Positions 1 through 11,796 of a DNA stretch of 64,000 nucleotides are shown one piece after another. Origin of the DNA: Neckera pumila (taxonomy: Eukaryota; Streptophyta; Bryopsida; Hypnales; Neckeraceae); assembly GCA_963969595.1 (NCBI GenBank), contig OZ018409.1:46761282-46825281 (forward strand). The letters run 5' to 3'. Under the pieces are notes generated by a model. The model searched no databases, was not told the DNA's origin, and saw only the letters and a list, made by a program, of their open reading frames with translations. Within the stretch, counting starts at the first letter, position 1. Each line of letters begins with the position of its first letter. A program made the position numbers and the translations under genes.

Positions 1-4
1 ACTA

Positions 5-935
5 TTAACCCCTAAAGGACGAACATGCATTTTTTGGCCGTATAGAAATTTTGGGCAGGTACGTGTGACTAGAGATATCCATATTCGAGGCTGAAATTTT
101 AATAGAAGGTGGGGGCGAGGAATATCTTCATGTGTACCAAGTTTCATGACATTTCGAAATACGAGTCAAAAGTTGTGACCTGATATGTTACTTTTTTTCA
201 TAACCGGGCAGTTTGGGCAGATCAGAAAAAATCATTTTTTCCGGAATTTGAAAAAAAAAATTGGTTCTCTACATTTATATATACTTAAAAAGCTTTGAGT
301 CACTCCATTTCAATCAATGAGTCAAAAGTTATGAGAGTTTTTTAATTTGCGGGCAGTTATGGATTCTCTACTTAAAAAAAACTTTAAAGTTGTTTATTTA
401 ACTCAATTTTCAATATTTTTGGAAAAAAATAAAATCTTAGGATGTAGATTGATTATTACAACATTACAACCGCTGGGATTGGCATTTTTAAATTCCATGA
501 TTAAATTTTTAACAATTTAGTATTTTGAGTCATTTTCTACTTCTTTCTACTTACTATTTTTTTCCTATATGTTGTACAATTCCAAATGATGTGAAATTTT
601 TCAAGCATATAGACAACTTGTTTAGGAAACTGAATTTAAAGAAGCACCACCTTTTTCGGCATTTTTTCATTGAAAAGTGAGCTTGCAAAGTGCAGCTGCC
701 TGGTTTTTCGCAGGATTGAAAAAATGGTTTTGAAGACTTTGAATGCTTATATCTTATGATCCACACGGTGGAATTTTCTGAAATTTTTACCACATGTTTT
801 CAAAATATCATACTACAAGATCCTACGGTTACATGTGTCAAAAATTGTTTTTTTCCAAAAATTTGGTAGTTGTATTAGAAATGGCAGTTTTGGAGCGTTT
901 TGGTGATTACATAGTCATGAAACTTTAGGGGTTAA
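5..935. mobile_element. TTAA-flanked CCCCTAAAGG-end element, copy 1 (about 0.92 kb)
   Basis: TTAA is followed by CCCCTAAAGGAC at the left end, and CTTTAGGGG is followed by TTAA at 923-935. The ends are inverted repeats and the interior is AT-rich with no credible coding frame. Interior blocks recur in other copies of this window, for example GAAATGGCAGTTTTGGAG near the right end. I infer a non-autonomous DNA element. TTAA on both sides could be a target duplication or part of the terminal repeat. Confidence 0.65.
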
Positions 936-1859
936 AAACTCATTTGTTGGAGTACACTACGATGCACGTAGAGGAGTTGGACAATGAACAATTGCAAAAT
1001 GACATTGATGCATATTGAAGTATAGTATAATTATGTTTATGAAGACTTAGAGAGGAGTAGTATATTTTATATTAAATCATGTAGTAGTAGACTTGAGCTT
1101 AGCCTAGTAGAATATGTGAAACTAGCTGTAGAGCAATTTTGTACTCGCAAAGAGAACTGTACAATTGGTCAACAATGTTCAATTTTGTATTGAAATACGT
1201 TAGCAAAGTTGTAAAGTTGTGAATTTGAAAGAAATACTACGTATTTTACACTAAAAGTGGAATTTTTATTTGGCACAAATGCAATCATTGTAAAAAAGAA
1301 TTGATGTTTTGTTCTACAATTTTGTATCATACAAAAAACCAAAAGTGGGCAATTGGCCGCCCCTATTGATGATAAGGTAAATTTTGCTCGTATGGAAAAT
1401 AAATGCAATTTTATATGTCCAAGTGCAAAAATGACAAATTGCGTGTTATAAGTCCAATTTTTTTTCAATCCTAGTTAAGAATATCTTGAATGCGCATGAA
1501 CATTCAAAATGTCTTTGATGAAGGTTATGCCATGGTTGTTACAAAGTGTTTATAATTACTTTATTTGTGTATTCAACTTTTACTTTTATGTTCAATGCAT
1601 AGGAACACTTTTAGCTGCCTACATTACACATTGGTGTTCAAAATTACACTAACTTTAGCCTATTAATGTATGGCATGGGCTATTTTACCAAAGTCACACT
1701 GTTTGTAACTAATTCCATTAGTGTAGGCTAAAATATTCATGCATTACACAAAATTCTGGCACAAATCCGTTGGTGCACCAAGTATCAATCCGAGTGTGCC
1801 AACCTCAGGAAAAGCAAAGCTTTAAAAATACATTAAACCACTTGTGACTGGCTGCGAGA
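936..1859. other. AT-rich intergenic sequence
   Basis: No credible coding frame, RNA gene or clear repeat end was seen. Short open frames here are AT-rich with no recognisable domain. Confidence 0.5.
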
Positions 1860-2036
1860 GGCCTCACAGCCTTTCTTTGCGCCGTGTCCCGCAACGCTCC
1901 TATGTTCTACATTCCGGGTCTTAGTGTCTTGTGGTCCTTTGTTTTGTCTTCTGACCAAGCCAGTTGTGGCTAGTTTTATTGTACTGTTTGCCTTGCAATG
2001 AAATTCCATTTCATTTGTTTCAGAACAAATGTCTAA
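1860..2036 (+). repeat. LINE-like 3' end (putative)
   Basis: A moderately GC-rich block runs into a stretch resembling the 3' tail of plant non-LTR elements (TGTACTG...TTGCAATGAAATTCCATTTC). Similar tails occur near 7.43-7.52, 7.80-7.91 and 35.86-35.93 kb. There is no reverse transcriptase here, so this would be a 5'-truncated copy. The assignment rests on tail resemblance only. Confidence 0.35.
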
Positions 2037-2040
2037 ATGA

Positions 2041-2460
2041 GATTTGAAATCTTACTTTTAACACAATTCTTATTTTTGAAAAAACTATGAGTGGTGGAGC
2101 TCCTACTACATCTAATTTACTTACCCCACATTGATTGTTCTACCTCCTACCACCCCATGTGTATATAGTGAGCGTCCCTATTAGTTCAAAAATACAAACT
2201 AAGTAGGAAATGCCTTTGAAACAATGTGATTTAAATCTCAATGAACTAATAAAAAAGTTTTTTGAGTTTAATTTTTAAACCATCAAAATTTTTTGTATTA
2301 TATATTTGGCACTCATTATAAATTTGGTGCCCTTGTATGGCGTGTCAGCCGTGGAGCAGAGGAAGAATGGTAAAGCCCCATTCTTCAAATCCATTCACCA
2401 AAGTCCCTCTTGGCGCCCCTATTTGAGGAATTTGCAGTGGCGAGTCCCTAATAGTACCCG
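2041..2460 (-). repeat. Partial copy of the Harbinger-like foldback element (5' half, inverted)
   Basis: The reverse complement matches the 5' half of the element at 32608-33711. Shared blocks include CTCCTACCACCCCATGTG, ACTACATCTAATTTACTTA and a terminal GGCGCC-containing segment. The 3' half is missing, so this is a broken copy. Confidence 0.55.
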
Positions 2461-2815
2461 CCCGCCATATTGAAATTGAAGTTTGGGATTTTGGGGTCAT
2501 CCGTCTTGTTATTATTCTATTGCTCTTGTGGAGCAGCTGTTCACTGCCACAAATGGCCGTCAAAGTCATTTGAAATTGCAGGTCACATTTCAAAAAAACT
2601 TCTTTTTCCAACTTCAAATGCTAAGATCTTCCAATCCGTACAGTCAAACTTCATGAAATTTTTACTACATGATCTAAGATAAGTGAAGTACAAGATCCTA
2701 TGGTTAGATTCTAAAAAAAAAGTGTTTTTTGGTTTCTTGAGTGATCGTAGCAGAAATGGCAGTTCTCAGTGGTTTTGGAGCCAGAAAATGCCTTGGTCCT
2801 TTACGGGTTAATTTG
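2461..2815 (+). repeat. Truncated TTAA-family element (right end)
   Basis: It contains the family's right-end signature: GAAATGGCAGTT near 2752, then TGGTCCTTTACGGGTTAA at about 2792-2811. Further in is the shared block about a bound cytosine-poor stretch (ATCTTCCAATCCGTACAGTCA). No matching left end was found, so it is a fragment lying between two partial foldback copies. Confidence 0.5.
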
Positions 2816-2829
2816 ATTCTCCAACTTTT

Positions 2830-3390
2830 CTTAGTTCAAAGTTTATTGGAAAAAATTATTCTACTATGCCTAAATGAGGTTGGAAACCCTACTTTTCACA
2901 CAATTTGTAATTTTGAAAAAACTATGAGTGAAGCTCCTACATCTAATTCACTTATCCCACATTGTTTGTTCTACCTCCTACCACCCCATGTGTTTATAAT
3001 GAGCTACTCTTCTCACTTGGAACTCAACAAAAGTTGAAAATACTTACATTCCAATTTGATAGACACAAATAAAGGGATCTTTCTTGTAGTCAAAAGTATT
3101 TTTTTTCTTTTGTTTTTCGTACAAATGAAAGGAGTTTCATGGCAGTTAAACTCTTTTAATTACATTTGAGTGCCAGCTGGGGGCGTCACTACCTCGAAGT
3201 CAAGGTAAAAAATGAAGTCAAAGCCCATAGCAAGGCGCGTCAAGGCTTCTCCATTTGCCCATCCCCTCTTGAAAACTTGAAGTGGTTGGGCATTTTTGGC
3301 GAGTCCACGCGCTTGCGGTGGGGGAAAATACTTGGCTTGATGTGCCAGTTCACCGAGTTCGTGCAAGGGTGTCCGTTGCAATCTTAGATT
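2830..3390 (+). repeat. Partial copy of the Harbinger-like foldback element (3' half)
   Basis: It aligns in the same orientation with 33160-33711 of the full element, including CTCCTACCACCCCATGTG and CCCATCCCCTCTTGAAAACT. Open frames on both strands at 3160-3390 arise from this moderately GC-rich repeat end and are not genes. Confidence 0.6.
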
Positions 3391-5454
3391 TCCATAGTGT
3401 TAAGGCTCTTGGAAATGAGCCTCAAAATATACGCGATTTTGGAGAAAAAATCACATTAGAAATTCATTTAAAAAAATGTATAGTAGATTTTGAGAAGCTG
3501 GAAATTGATTGGAGTTATATATGTTATGCCCTTTGACCTCATCTTTTTATGGTGACTAATTTTTTAGATTTGACTTGCGAAAAGATAATTGAAAGACTTC
3601 AAGTCACTTTCACAATTTTAATCACCTTCATGATCAAACATTAGAATCTTTCAATCCATAAGTGATATCATAGGATGTATTTTGTTTTCCTATGTGATCT
3701 CTAACATGTCTAGTTTGAATTTGTATGGGTACAATTCAAAAAAATTAATAAAACTTATCAAATTGTTGGCTTTTGTTCAATTGAGAACAAATTCTAAGAA
3801 GCTCAAAAAAGGCCTTAGGCATTTAGAGGTTAAAGGTTTGGAAAGCCTTATTTGGATTGTAGTATGGAGTTGTTGTGTATCTGACATAGAAGGTGCATGA
3901 ATTGACATATACAATAGGTATAAAAGTTTGTGATCAATCATATCAAGCTATCCAATGACACATGATACTTCAAATGTAGATCATTATTGCACCTTCTACA
4001 TGTCCAAGAAGTTGCAAAATGGCCACATATTCTAAGAGTTTTAATACAAGACCCTATATATGGCCTTCATCATACCTATAAGGATTAAAAATACTTCACA
4101 CGACATTCTAGGTTCAGCTTTTCCAGTTTATAGAAGGTGAATAAAATCATCAAATGTGGGACTTGGGACTCTATAATCTATGTTCATATTTGGAATAATT
4201 TGTGATCTGAAGTTGAATTTGAGTTACAAACTTTGGGAAGTTCGGAACATCATGGACCTATAATATCAATGTTTTTGAAAATGAACGCACTGGTCCATCT
4301 AAGGTAAGTGTACCTAATTATGGCCCTTTTTTCAAATCAACCCCTATCAATTCTTGCCTGAAATGTACTTTTGCTATATATAGTGAGAATTTAGGATTTA
4401 AAAACACATGTTTTCAACAATAGCTTATTCACCCGGTATTTAATAAATGCATAAGAAGAGCATCTCGAATACATTTTTGACTTCCAACAATATCCAATTA
4501 AAATTTGGTAATTTAGTAATGGAAACAATGTTCAATTGCTAAATATGTGAAAAAAATTAGGTGCAGTTAACTTATGATAGTGTTAGAACCATTTTCCAAA
4601 TTTGTAGGCTCCTTGAATTCTCATAATTTGATTAGAAAGTTGAAAATTGGGACTGGGGGCTTGACACTACACCACAAGCCCAAAGTCTCACATCAATCCA
4701 AAATGCCTATATGGCAACACCTTTTGGAAGTTTGCATGCCAAAGAAGCGGCACTTACAGTCCAAATAGGATTTAGCAAAAATAGAAATCCAACTTGGCCT
4801 CCAACTTCCAGCAATTTTTTTGAATATAAAATGAGGGAAATACCACCACATTAAGCATCTTAGTGGGCTGAAATTTAATCCAAATTTGTCTAATGCAAAT
4901 TTGGTGCTACAAATGCCCCCCAAATGACTTTTTGATCCATTTTTGGGCATTGACTTGTTGTGTAACATTATACACATACAAGTTGTGACTGAAAGAGGAT
5001 TGCAACCTTCATACTACATATATTAATAAATAAGATGTTCACTTCGTCTCCGTCTTTATATTATAGAAGACTATCAATTCTTAATCCCTGGCTAAAGTTT
5101 TTTCATATTTAGAGGCTCAAAATTGCTTCAAACACTAGTCTCCAAAGCAAGGCTAAAATCTTCATCTATATATATACTTTTTAAAATTTGTTTGTAGAAT
5201 CTTTTAGCTAACTTGTTAGAGCACACCCTTCAAAAATTTCAAAGAAAAAAAACTTACCAATTGCCAAATCATGATGCTTAAGTTTCAAAAAAGAAGTGTT
5301 TTCAACTCTTTCCAAATGATAAGACTTCATCTTAGTTTCAAACATGTTACCCAAAAATGTGTAGATTTTGCAATTGGCATCTCTCTACAATATACTAAAA
5401 AAATAAGTTGGAAACACATATAAAAGATTTTGAAAAATATAAATTTCATATTCA
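3391..5454. other. AT-rich intergenic sequence
   Basis: I found no gene. It is long AT-rich sequence with short frames lacking domain similarity. Motifs such as CTTCAAAT and ATCTTTCAATCCATAAG echo TTAA-family interiors, so part of it is probably decayed repeat. Confidence 0.5.
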
Positions 5455-5800
5455 TGCTTGAAAAAAATAGTAAGTAGAAAGAAATAGAGAATGATTCAAA
5501 ATACTAAATTGTTAAGAATTTTGTTATAGAATTGAAAAATGCCAATTCCAATGGTGGTAATATTGTAATAACTAATAAACAATATACATCCCATGATTTT
5601 ATTCCTCTCTAAAATATTAAAAATTCAATTAAACAAAGGACTTCAAAGTTTATTTTAGAGTGGTGATTCTATAATTGCTCGCAAACTAAAACTCCTCATA
5701 ACTTTCATCTCATTAATCAAGATGGAATGATTCAAAACTTTCCACGTATATATAAATTGAATAAACCAATTTCAATTTTTTGTTTCTTAAAAAAAGTGAT
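5455..5800 (-). repeat. Inverted relic of TTAA-family interior
   Basis: The reverse complement matches about 240-540 of copy 1, sharing CTCATAACTTTCATCTCATT, AAAAATGCCAATTCCAATGG and a block ending in TTTAGAGTGGTGATTCTATA. The termini are not preserved. Confidence 0.5.
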
Positions 5801-6819
5801 TTTTTTAAGCTCCTTGAATTGAAGAAAAACACATATCATACATTAACTTTTTAACCATTTATTAGTCAAAAGTTTCCATTGTTAGTAAGTTGTCAAAAAT
5901 TTCTATGTTGCCAAATAATATTTTTTGGTCCTTTTGGGATTAAAATAGACTAAGATTTATTTTCTATTGTTACCTTTCTATTCTTGATATCCTCCACTAA
6001 GAGTGAAAGCACAAAAAATCTTGTTGATTTTATTGCATTTGGTCATTTGGAAAGAAAGTATTGTGTTTACCATAAGCTTTTGAAAAGAAAAATTTAAAAA
6101 CATTATTAAATAAATATTATTTAGAAGAACATTATAAATATCCTATTTTCAAAATTTTAGACATAAAAAAATGATCTCCAAAGTTATGCACAAAATAAAT
6201 AAAACAATTTGATGATTAAATTGTTAGAAAATAGTAAAATGTTTCAACAACAATCCTAAAATTCTAAAAGTTCTTTGGAGATGAGATGCAACCAATGAAA
6301 TTATTATAAAATCTTTTTGAGTGTCTATAAACTAGCCCAAAAGAGATGGAGGACAAGGAATACACCTTTCTTATAAATCCCTCAACAAATAGTCATAACC
6401 CCGATAGAGGATCATTATCTCTAAATCGGGTTCAAGTGCAAATCATTTTCTTAATACTTTACATTAATAAAAACACCAAAAAACAAATCTCTACAAATTA
6501 AGAAAATCAGCCACTAGATAATTTACACTTTTTAGAAAGTTTCAAGAAATATGGAATACAATTGAGATTATATAATAATATGAATCTCAAAATACATTGA
6601 CTCCATGACACCCCAAATTATGCTTACATTTGCATCTGCATATAATAAATTATACAAAATCGGACAAATATTTCTTGCTTTCAACGTAAAGTAATTTAAT
6701 TCCTAGTCATACTAAAAAATATCAAAGCATGAATTTACATCTTATCCAAATTTTGATACTCTACAAGAAGTTATCAAAATCCAAGTTCTAGCCCACTTGT
6801 CTTCATCCTCTAACTCTAG
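5801..6819. other. AT-rich intergenic sequence
   Basis: No coding or structural feature was recognised in this stretch. Confidence 0.5.
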
Positions 6820-6901
6820 TGCACTAATCCACATGTGGGAGTTGTCTGACTAGTGTATTGTCTAATGCACTAATCCACATGTGGGAATTGTCTGACTAGT
6901 G
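6820..6901. repeat. Direct repeat, two ~36-bp units with 46-bp period
   Basis: Two nearly identical units (TGCACTAATCCACATGTGGG followed by GTTGTCTGACTAGTG, with one G/A difference) lie in tandem. Each contains the palindrome CCACATGTGG. Confidence 0.8.
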
Positions 6902-7429
6902 CAGGTACATTGAGAATAGGAAAATAAAAATAAAAATCCTAAACATTCATTTGGTCAATGAAAGGTTTTAGGAATTAAAAAGGTGTGAAATAGTTAGAAT
7001 TTTGGAGTTCATTTAAGATTTTTGAGAAAGTGACTCTCAGTGTGGCAAGGAAATTATTCAACCGCCAATATTATTTGTAAATCTCTTCATTCAATTGATC
7101 TTCATCAAAATAGCAAAATAATAATTCCAGATTGACAAAATAATAATTCAAATCTTGAAGACAATTATAGTAGTCTTCAAAGTAGACATCATCAATATTG
7201 TGATAATTTTCAAATTCTGCTTCTTTGTAGATAATATAATCATTCAAGCTTTATTAGAATCATTCTTCTACTCTTGCTTATAGGAACGGTGACCACATCA
7301 ATTGGAACAAGATTCCTCCCCTTCCTAGCTCTTTTTTATAGTTCAGTTTTGACTTTTCTTATTTGTGCTCATTTCTCTTCCTCTCCCTCTTAGCTCTTTT
7401 TTATAGATCAATTGTGCTCATTTCTCTTC
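6902..7429. other. AT-rich intergenic sequence
   Basis: No gene was recognised. Short repeated phrases such as GTGCTCATTTCTCTTC occur twice near 7365 and 7406, which suggests a small local duplication. Confidence 0.45.
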
Positions 7430-7517
7430 ATTGTCCAGCCTTTGGCTTAGCTATCTTGTATTGGATTTTTTCTTAAGCACTGGTTTTTCCATTTCTTAAA
7501 AAAAAACAAAAAAACAT
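7430..7517 (+). repeat. LINE-like 3' end with A-rich tail (putative)
   Basis: The sequence reads TGTCCAGCCTTTGGCTTAGC, then CTATCTTGTATTGG, then TCCATTTCTT and an A-rich tail. A related tail lies at 7812-7905. Poly(A)-ended truncated copies are typical of non-LTR retroposons, and no coding part remains. Confidence 0.4.
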
Positions 7518-7811
7518 TACTATGACTGTAGATGGAGTATATTTTTGCAGTGAGTGTTGTAGTGATTTTTTATTTAGGATGCACATTTCAGTCTCAAACA
7601 ATAGATCTCATTATAGATATCTCAAATAAAAATCTTAAGGATTTGCACCCTATCATAAATGAAAACCGAGTGCTTTGATAAAAATTTCAACTAGGTATTG
7701 TCAATTAATTAGATATTAGATTTTGCAAACTGCAAAAGTTTTTAAATACCAGCACTTCTTTAATGTGGTCTACAATTTATAGTTAGGTTCAACATTCCCT
7801 ATCATTCTTTT

Positions 7812-7905
7812 TGTCCAGCCATCAAACTTGGCTATCTTGTATTTGTTTGTTCTTGAAATAGATTCCATTTATTTAAAAATAAAATAAAAATAAAAAATAA
7901 AAAAA
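7812..7905 (+). repeat. LINE-like 3' end with A-rich tail, second copy (putative)
   Basis: It shares TGTCCAGCC and GGCTATCTTGTATT with the 7430-7517 tail and ends in a TAAAA-rich tract. The two copies are about 370 bp apart in the same orientation. Confidence 0.4.
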
Positions 7906-7984
7906 TAATCAAAGAATTCATCAAAGTTGACAAATGTAATTCAACAAATGCCATAAAATAAAAAGAATAAAATTTTTAATACAT

Positions 7985-8944
7985 CATCAATACCTTAAAT
8001 GAGGCTGTTTGTTTGTTTGTTTGTTTTGTTTTGTTTTGTTTTGTTTTGTTTGTAGCATGGACAACTTCGTAACCGTGCGTCCCCCGGCCGCATGCTTGGT
8101 ACCGTCGGAAAGCTCTCGCCGAGGAGGGGTGCACCGGCTTGGTTTCGTGGCATTTGGAGCGGTGGTGCAAAAGTTATTGAATTTCAAAGTATTTATTGAT
8201 TAAAAAATTAAAAAATTACTTTTACTTTGATTTTGGTGGCGTTCTTGGTACTAGGAGTGGAACCGGGAGTAGAACTGGGAGTAGAATCGGAAGTAGAACC
8301 AGGAGTGGAACCGGGAGTAGATGAAAATTGGGCCAACGGCACAGGGTCACACTAGTCAATACCTTAAATGAGTTTGTTTGTTTGTTTGTTTGTTTGTTTG
8401 TTTGTTTGTTTGTTTGTTTGTTTATTTGTTTGTTTGTTTGTTTGTTTGTTTGTTTGTTTGTTTGTTTGTTTGTTTGTTTGTTTGTTTGTTTGTTTGTTTG
8501 TTTGTTTGTTTGTTTGTTTGTTTGTTTGTTTGTTTGTTTGTTTGTTTGTTTGTTTGTTTGTTTGTTTGTTTGTTTGTTTGTTTGTTTGTTTGTTTTGTTT
8601 TGTTTTGTTTTGTTTGTAGCGTGGACAACTTCCTAACCGTGCGTCCCCTGGCCGCGTGCTTGGTACCGTCGGAAAGCTCTCGCCGAGGAGGGGTGCACCG
8701 GCTTGGTTTCGTGGCGTTTGGAGCGGTGGTGCAAAAGTTATTGAATTTCAAAGTATTTATTGATTAAAAAAATAGAAAATTACTTTTACTTTGATTTTGG
8801 TGGCGTTCTTGGTATTGGGAGTGGAACCAGAAGTAGAATTGGGAGTAGAATCAGAAGTAGAACTGGGAGTAGAATCAGAAGTAGAACCAGGAGTGGAACC
8901 GGGAGTAGATGAAAATTGGGCCAACGGCACAGGGTCACACTAGT
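7985..8944. repeat. Tandem duplication (two long units) with GC-rich core
   Basis: Unit 1 (about 7987-8356) and unit 2 (about 8357-8944) both start TCAATACCTTAAATGAG. Each contains a T/G-rich run, then the same GC-rich core (GGTACCGTCGGAAAGCTCTC, GGTTTCGTGGC), then a short-period run of GGAGTAGAA/GGAGTGGAACC units, and ends CACAGGGTCACACTAGT. The main difference is expansion of the TTTG run in unit 2 and extra GGAGTAGAA-type units. Confidence 0.85.
8371..8593 (+). repeat. (TTTG)n microsatellite, about 55 repeats
   Basis: An uninterrupted TTTG run except for one TTTATTTG variant near 8421. It is followed by a (TTTTG)4-5 run. Unit 1 of the surrounding duplication has only a few repeats, so the array expanded after the duplication. 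Confidence 0.95.
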
Positions 8945-9301
8945 ATTTTTTGAAAGAAGGACCTTCCAAAATTCTTGGCGTCTATTTTAGGAATGTTTTC
9001 TGCTAATCCTAACTATTGGGGATGGGATTTTTAATCAACTTTATGACAAGTACGTATTATGATCACTTTGACAAGAGTAGGTAGTAGTAAGGAAGTATGA
9101 GCATATACATGTATATTTTTATTGAAGGCCTAATTCAAATCTGAAAAAATTGGATTTGACCAAAATTTAGAACTATACATGTACATGCTCAATGAAATCA
9201 CAAATTGTAACACTATAGTTGTATTTTTTATTTCCTTGTAATATATTCAAGATTGCCAACTTCCAACATTAAAAACAAGAGCTACATGCAAGGTAAGTAT
9301 C
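8945..9301. other. AT-rich intergenic sequence
   Basis: Nothing recognisable was seen apart from general AT richness. Confidence 0.5.
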
Positions 9302-9432
9302 CAATATAGGCTAAATGGAAGTGAGTCTATTGCGGGAAAAATTATATTAGTGGTGTATATTTAAGAAATTGAATGTACACCATTAATATAATTTTTTCAA
9401 CAATAGGCTTGCTCTCATTTGGCTTATAATAG
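9302..9432. repeat. Imperfect inverted repeat (hairpin, about 130 bp)
   Basis: The left arm (GGCTAAATGGAAGTGAG, ATTATATTAGTGGTGTA) is complementary to the right arm (TACACCATTAATATAAT, CTCTCATTTGGCTTA), with a short loop near 9360. It could be a degenerate MITE. Confidence 0.65.
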
Positions 9433-10596
9433 GCTAATTTACCTTAGCATGGAAGCTTTGCAAAATGGGAAGCTCCAACTAGATAGTCCTCTACTTCCCA
9501 CATAGTTGTAATTACCACTATTCTTCGACACTAAGGACCTGATTGGTACTCTTGATCAACAAATTTTGGGGATTAGTGTGGATCAAATTTTACCAATTAG
9601 GCAATTGACGATGATAATTTCTAAGAAATTCAGGCTTTTATGAAATTTAATTATTGTCCACCAAAGTTGTTAGAAAAGGTGTAGTAGTAGATATTGTACA
9701 AATGAATTGAAAAATAGTTGATTCTAAGATTTATGTAGTTTAGCAAAAAGAACTTCTTTATGCATGCATTTTGAATGTGGAATTTTTAAAATTTTGGTGG
9801 TTCATTTAGTAAATAACCATCTTTACAAAATTATTACAAATGATCATTTTTTTGTTATATTTTGAGATTATTTTCCTATTTTATACTTCAAATAGTTTTA
9901 TATTTTCTTGAGATTTTGAATCTTTTGAGTTCTACTACAATCCTACTTAAGGAATTATTCTATGCTTAATCTTCCTAGGATACAATCTTCTTGAAGGTTT
10001 CAACACATTGGCCACGTTTTTTCATTTAAAAATTGCATCCCTTTAATTTTGAAGTATTCCAAAAAAATTCAAAAATATTGTTGTACACACAACAAATTCA
10101 GCAAATTGATTTAATTACTACAATCATCCAAAACATGTCAAAGTTTTGTCTAGATTCCCACAAACATCAAAGTTTCATTAGGGATGAATCCTTTTTTTAA
10201 TTGTTGACTTCAACAAAGTTGAGTAAATTTTACATTATATAATACATTTAGATTTTGTCCAAACCTAAAGCATCTAGGTCTTGAAAGTGCTCTCATGTTG
10301 CCACATTTAAACTTAGAGTTGGAATCTCCTAAATGAATCATGGGTGAATATTTTTAAGAACAGATTGCCTAAACTATATGAAGCAAATGTAGTGTCCAAA
10401 TATGTTGACAAAACAATTTGTATCTATTCTTTTGTAATGTAACTAATTAGGTCACTTAATACATCATGTTTTTAGGTGCAAGGTTATGGACAAGCTCATG
10501 TTTTAATGAGAACAAAGGAAAGCAAGAAAAAAGTACAAAAATGAAGATTCTATACCTAAATTCTTGTCATGCTATAGTGTAGTACTTTATTTTGCA
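9433..10596. other. AT-rich intergenic sequence
   Basis: No gene was found. A CAACCCCTAAAGCACA block at about 10600 looks like an isolated TTAA-family left end. Confidence 0.45.
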
Positions 10597-10912
10597 TTTC
10601 AACCCCTAAAGCACATTCTGAACATTTTTGTTTTTAGGATGACTTCTAGTGGGACTAAAAGATGTAAAAAAGATTTTTTCACCCAATGTTTTTTGCAGAA
10701 GTTGCTTGAATGCCTTTTCAATGAATAGTATTTCATTGACCAAATTTTTTGGAAGCCAACTAGTGATATGAAGTTTATTAATTTTTGTTTCCACTCTTAT
10801 TAGAAAATTTGGAAAAATCTTAAAATTCAATGTTTTTATTGCAATTTGAACTTTGGGCCGATAACCTTGGTTTGTTGATTTTCTAATTTTAAAAGGACAC
10901 AATAGTTGTATT

Positions 10913-11796
10913 ATAATTCCTAAAGGACCAAACTGCGTTTTTTAGCAAAATAGCAATTTTGGGTAGGTCGGTGTGAATGATGATTTGTATATTTGAGGCT
11001 GAAATTTTGATTGAAGGTGTGGACAAAGAATATTTTTCATGACTACTAAATTTCATGACATTTGGAATTATGAGTCAAAAGTTATAGCCTAATATGTTAC
11101 TTTTTTTGTAACAGGGCAATCTAGGTAGATAAAAAAAATCACTTTTTTTAGAAACAAAAATTTGAAATTGGTTATATAGATTTATATATATGTGGAAAGC
11201 CCGGTGGAAAGCTTTAAATCATTCCATGTTGATCAATGAGATGAAAGTTACAAGGAATTTCAGTTTGTGGACAATTATGGAATCTCTACTCTAAAGTAAC
11301 TTTGAAGTTCTTTATTTAACTCAATTTTCAATATTTGGGAAAAAATATAAAATTATAGGATGTAGATTGCTTATTGCAACATTACAACCATTGGGATTGG
11401 CATTTTTCAATTCCTTAACTAAATTCTTAACAATTAAGTATTTTGGATCATTCTCTACTTTTTTCTACTTAATATTTTTTTCCTATATATTGTACAATTC
11501 CAAATGATCTAAGAATTTTCAAGCATGTACCAAACTTAACTTGAAGAATGAATCCAAAGAAGCACCATCATCTTAGACATTTTTTCATAGTTACAAATGT
11601 GAGCTTGTGAAGTGCAACCGTGTCTTGTTTTTACTGGTAGAAATTTCTAAAATTTTTTTACATGTTTTCAAACCAACATACTACAAGATCCTACGATTAC
11701 ATGTGTCCAAAAATGTTGTTTTTTTTCAAAATTTTTGTACTTGTACTAGAAATGGCAGCTTTTGGTGAAAATATAGTGATGGAACTCTAGGCAATG
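10913..11796. mobile_element. TTAA-family element, copy 2 (degenerate ends)
   Basis: It starts TAATTCCTAAAGGACC and ends with a decayed CTCTAGGCAAT. Between them it aligns block by block with copy 1: ATGAGTCAAAAGTTAT, CATTGGGATTGGCATTTTTC, and GAAATGGCAGCTTTTGG near the right end. The orientation is the same as copy 1. Confidence 0.6.

Noticed and set aside
8328..8767. Long open frames with FVCL repeats or, on the minus strand, TNKQ repeats
   Set aside because: They are only translations of the (TTTG)n microsatellite and the flanking duplicated repeat. There is no start context or non-repeat domain.
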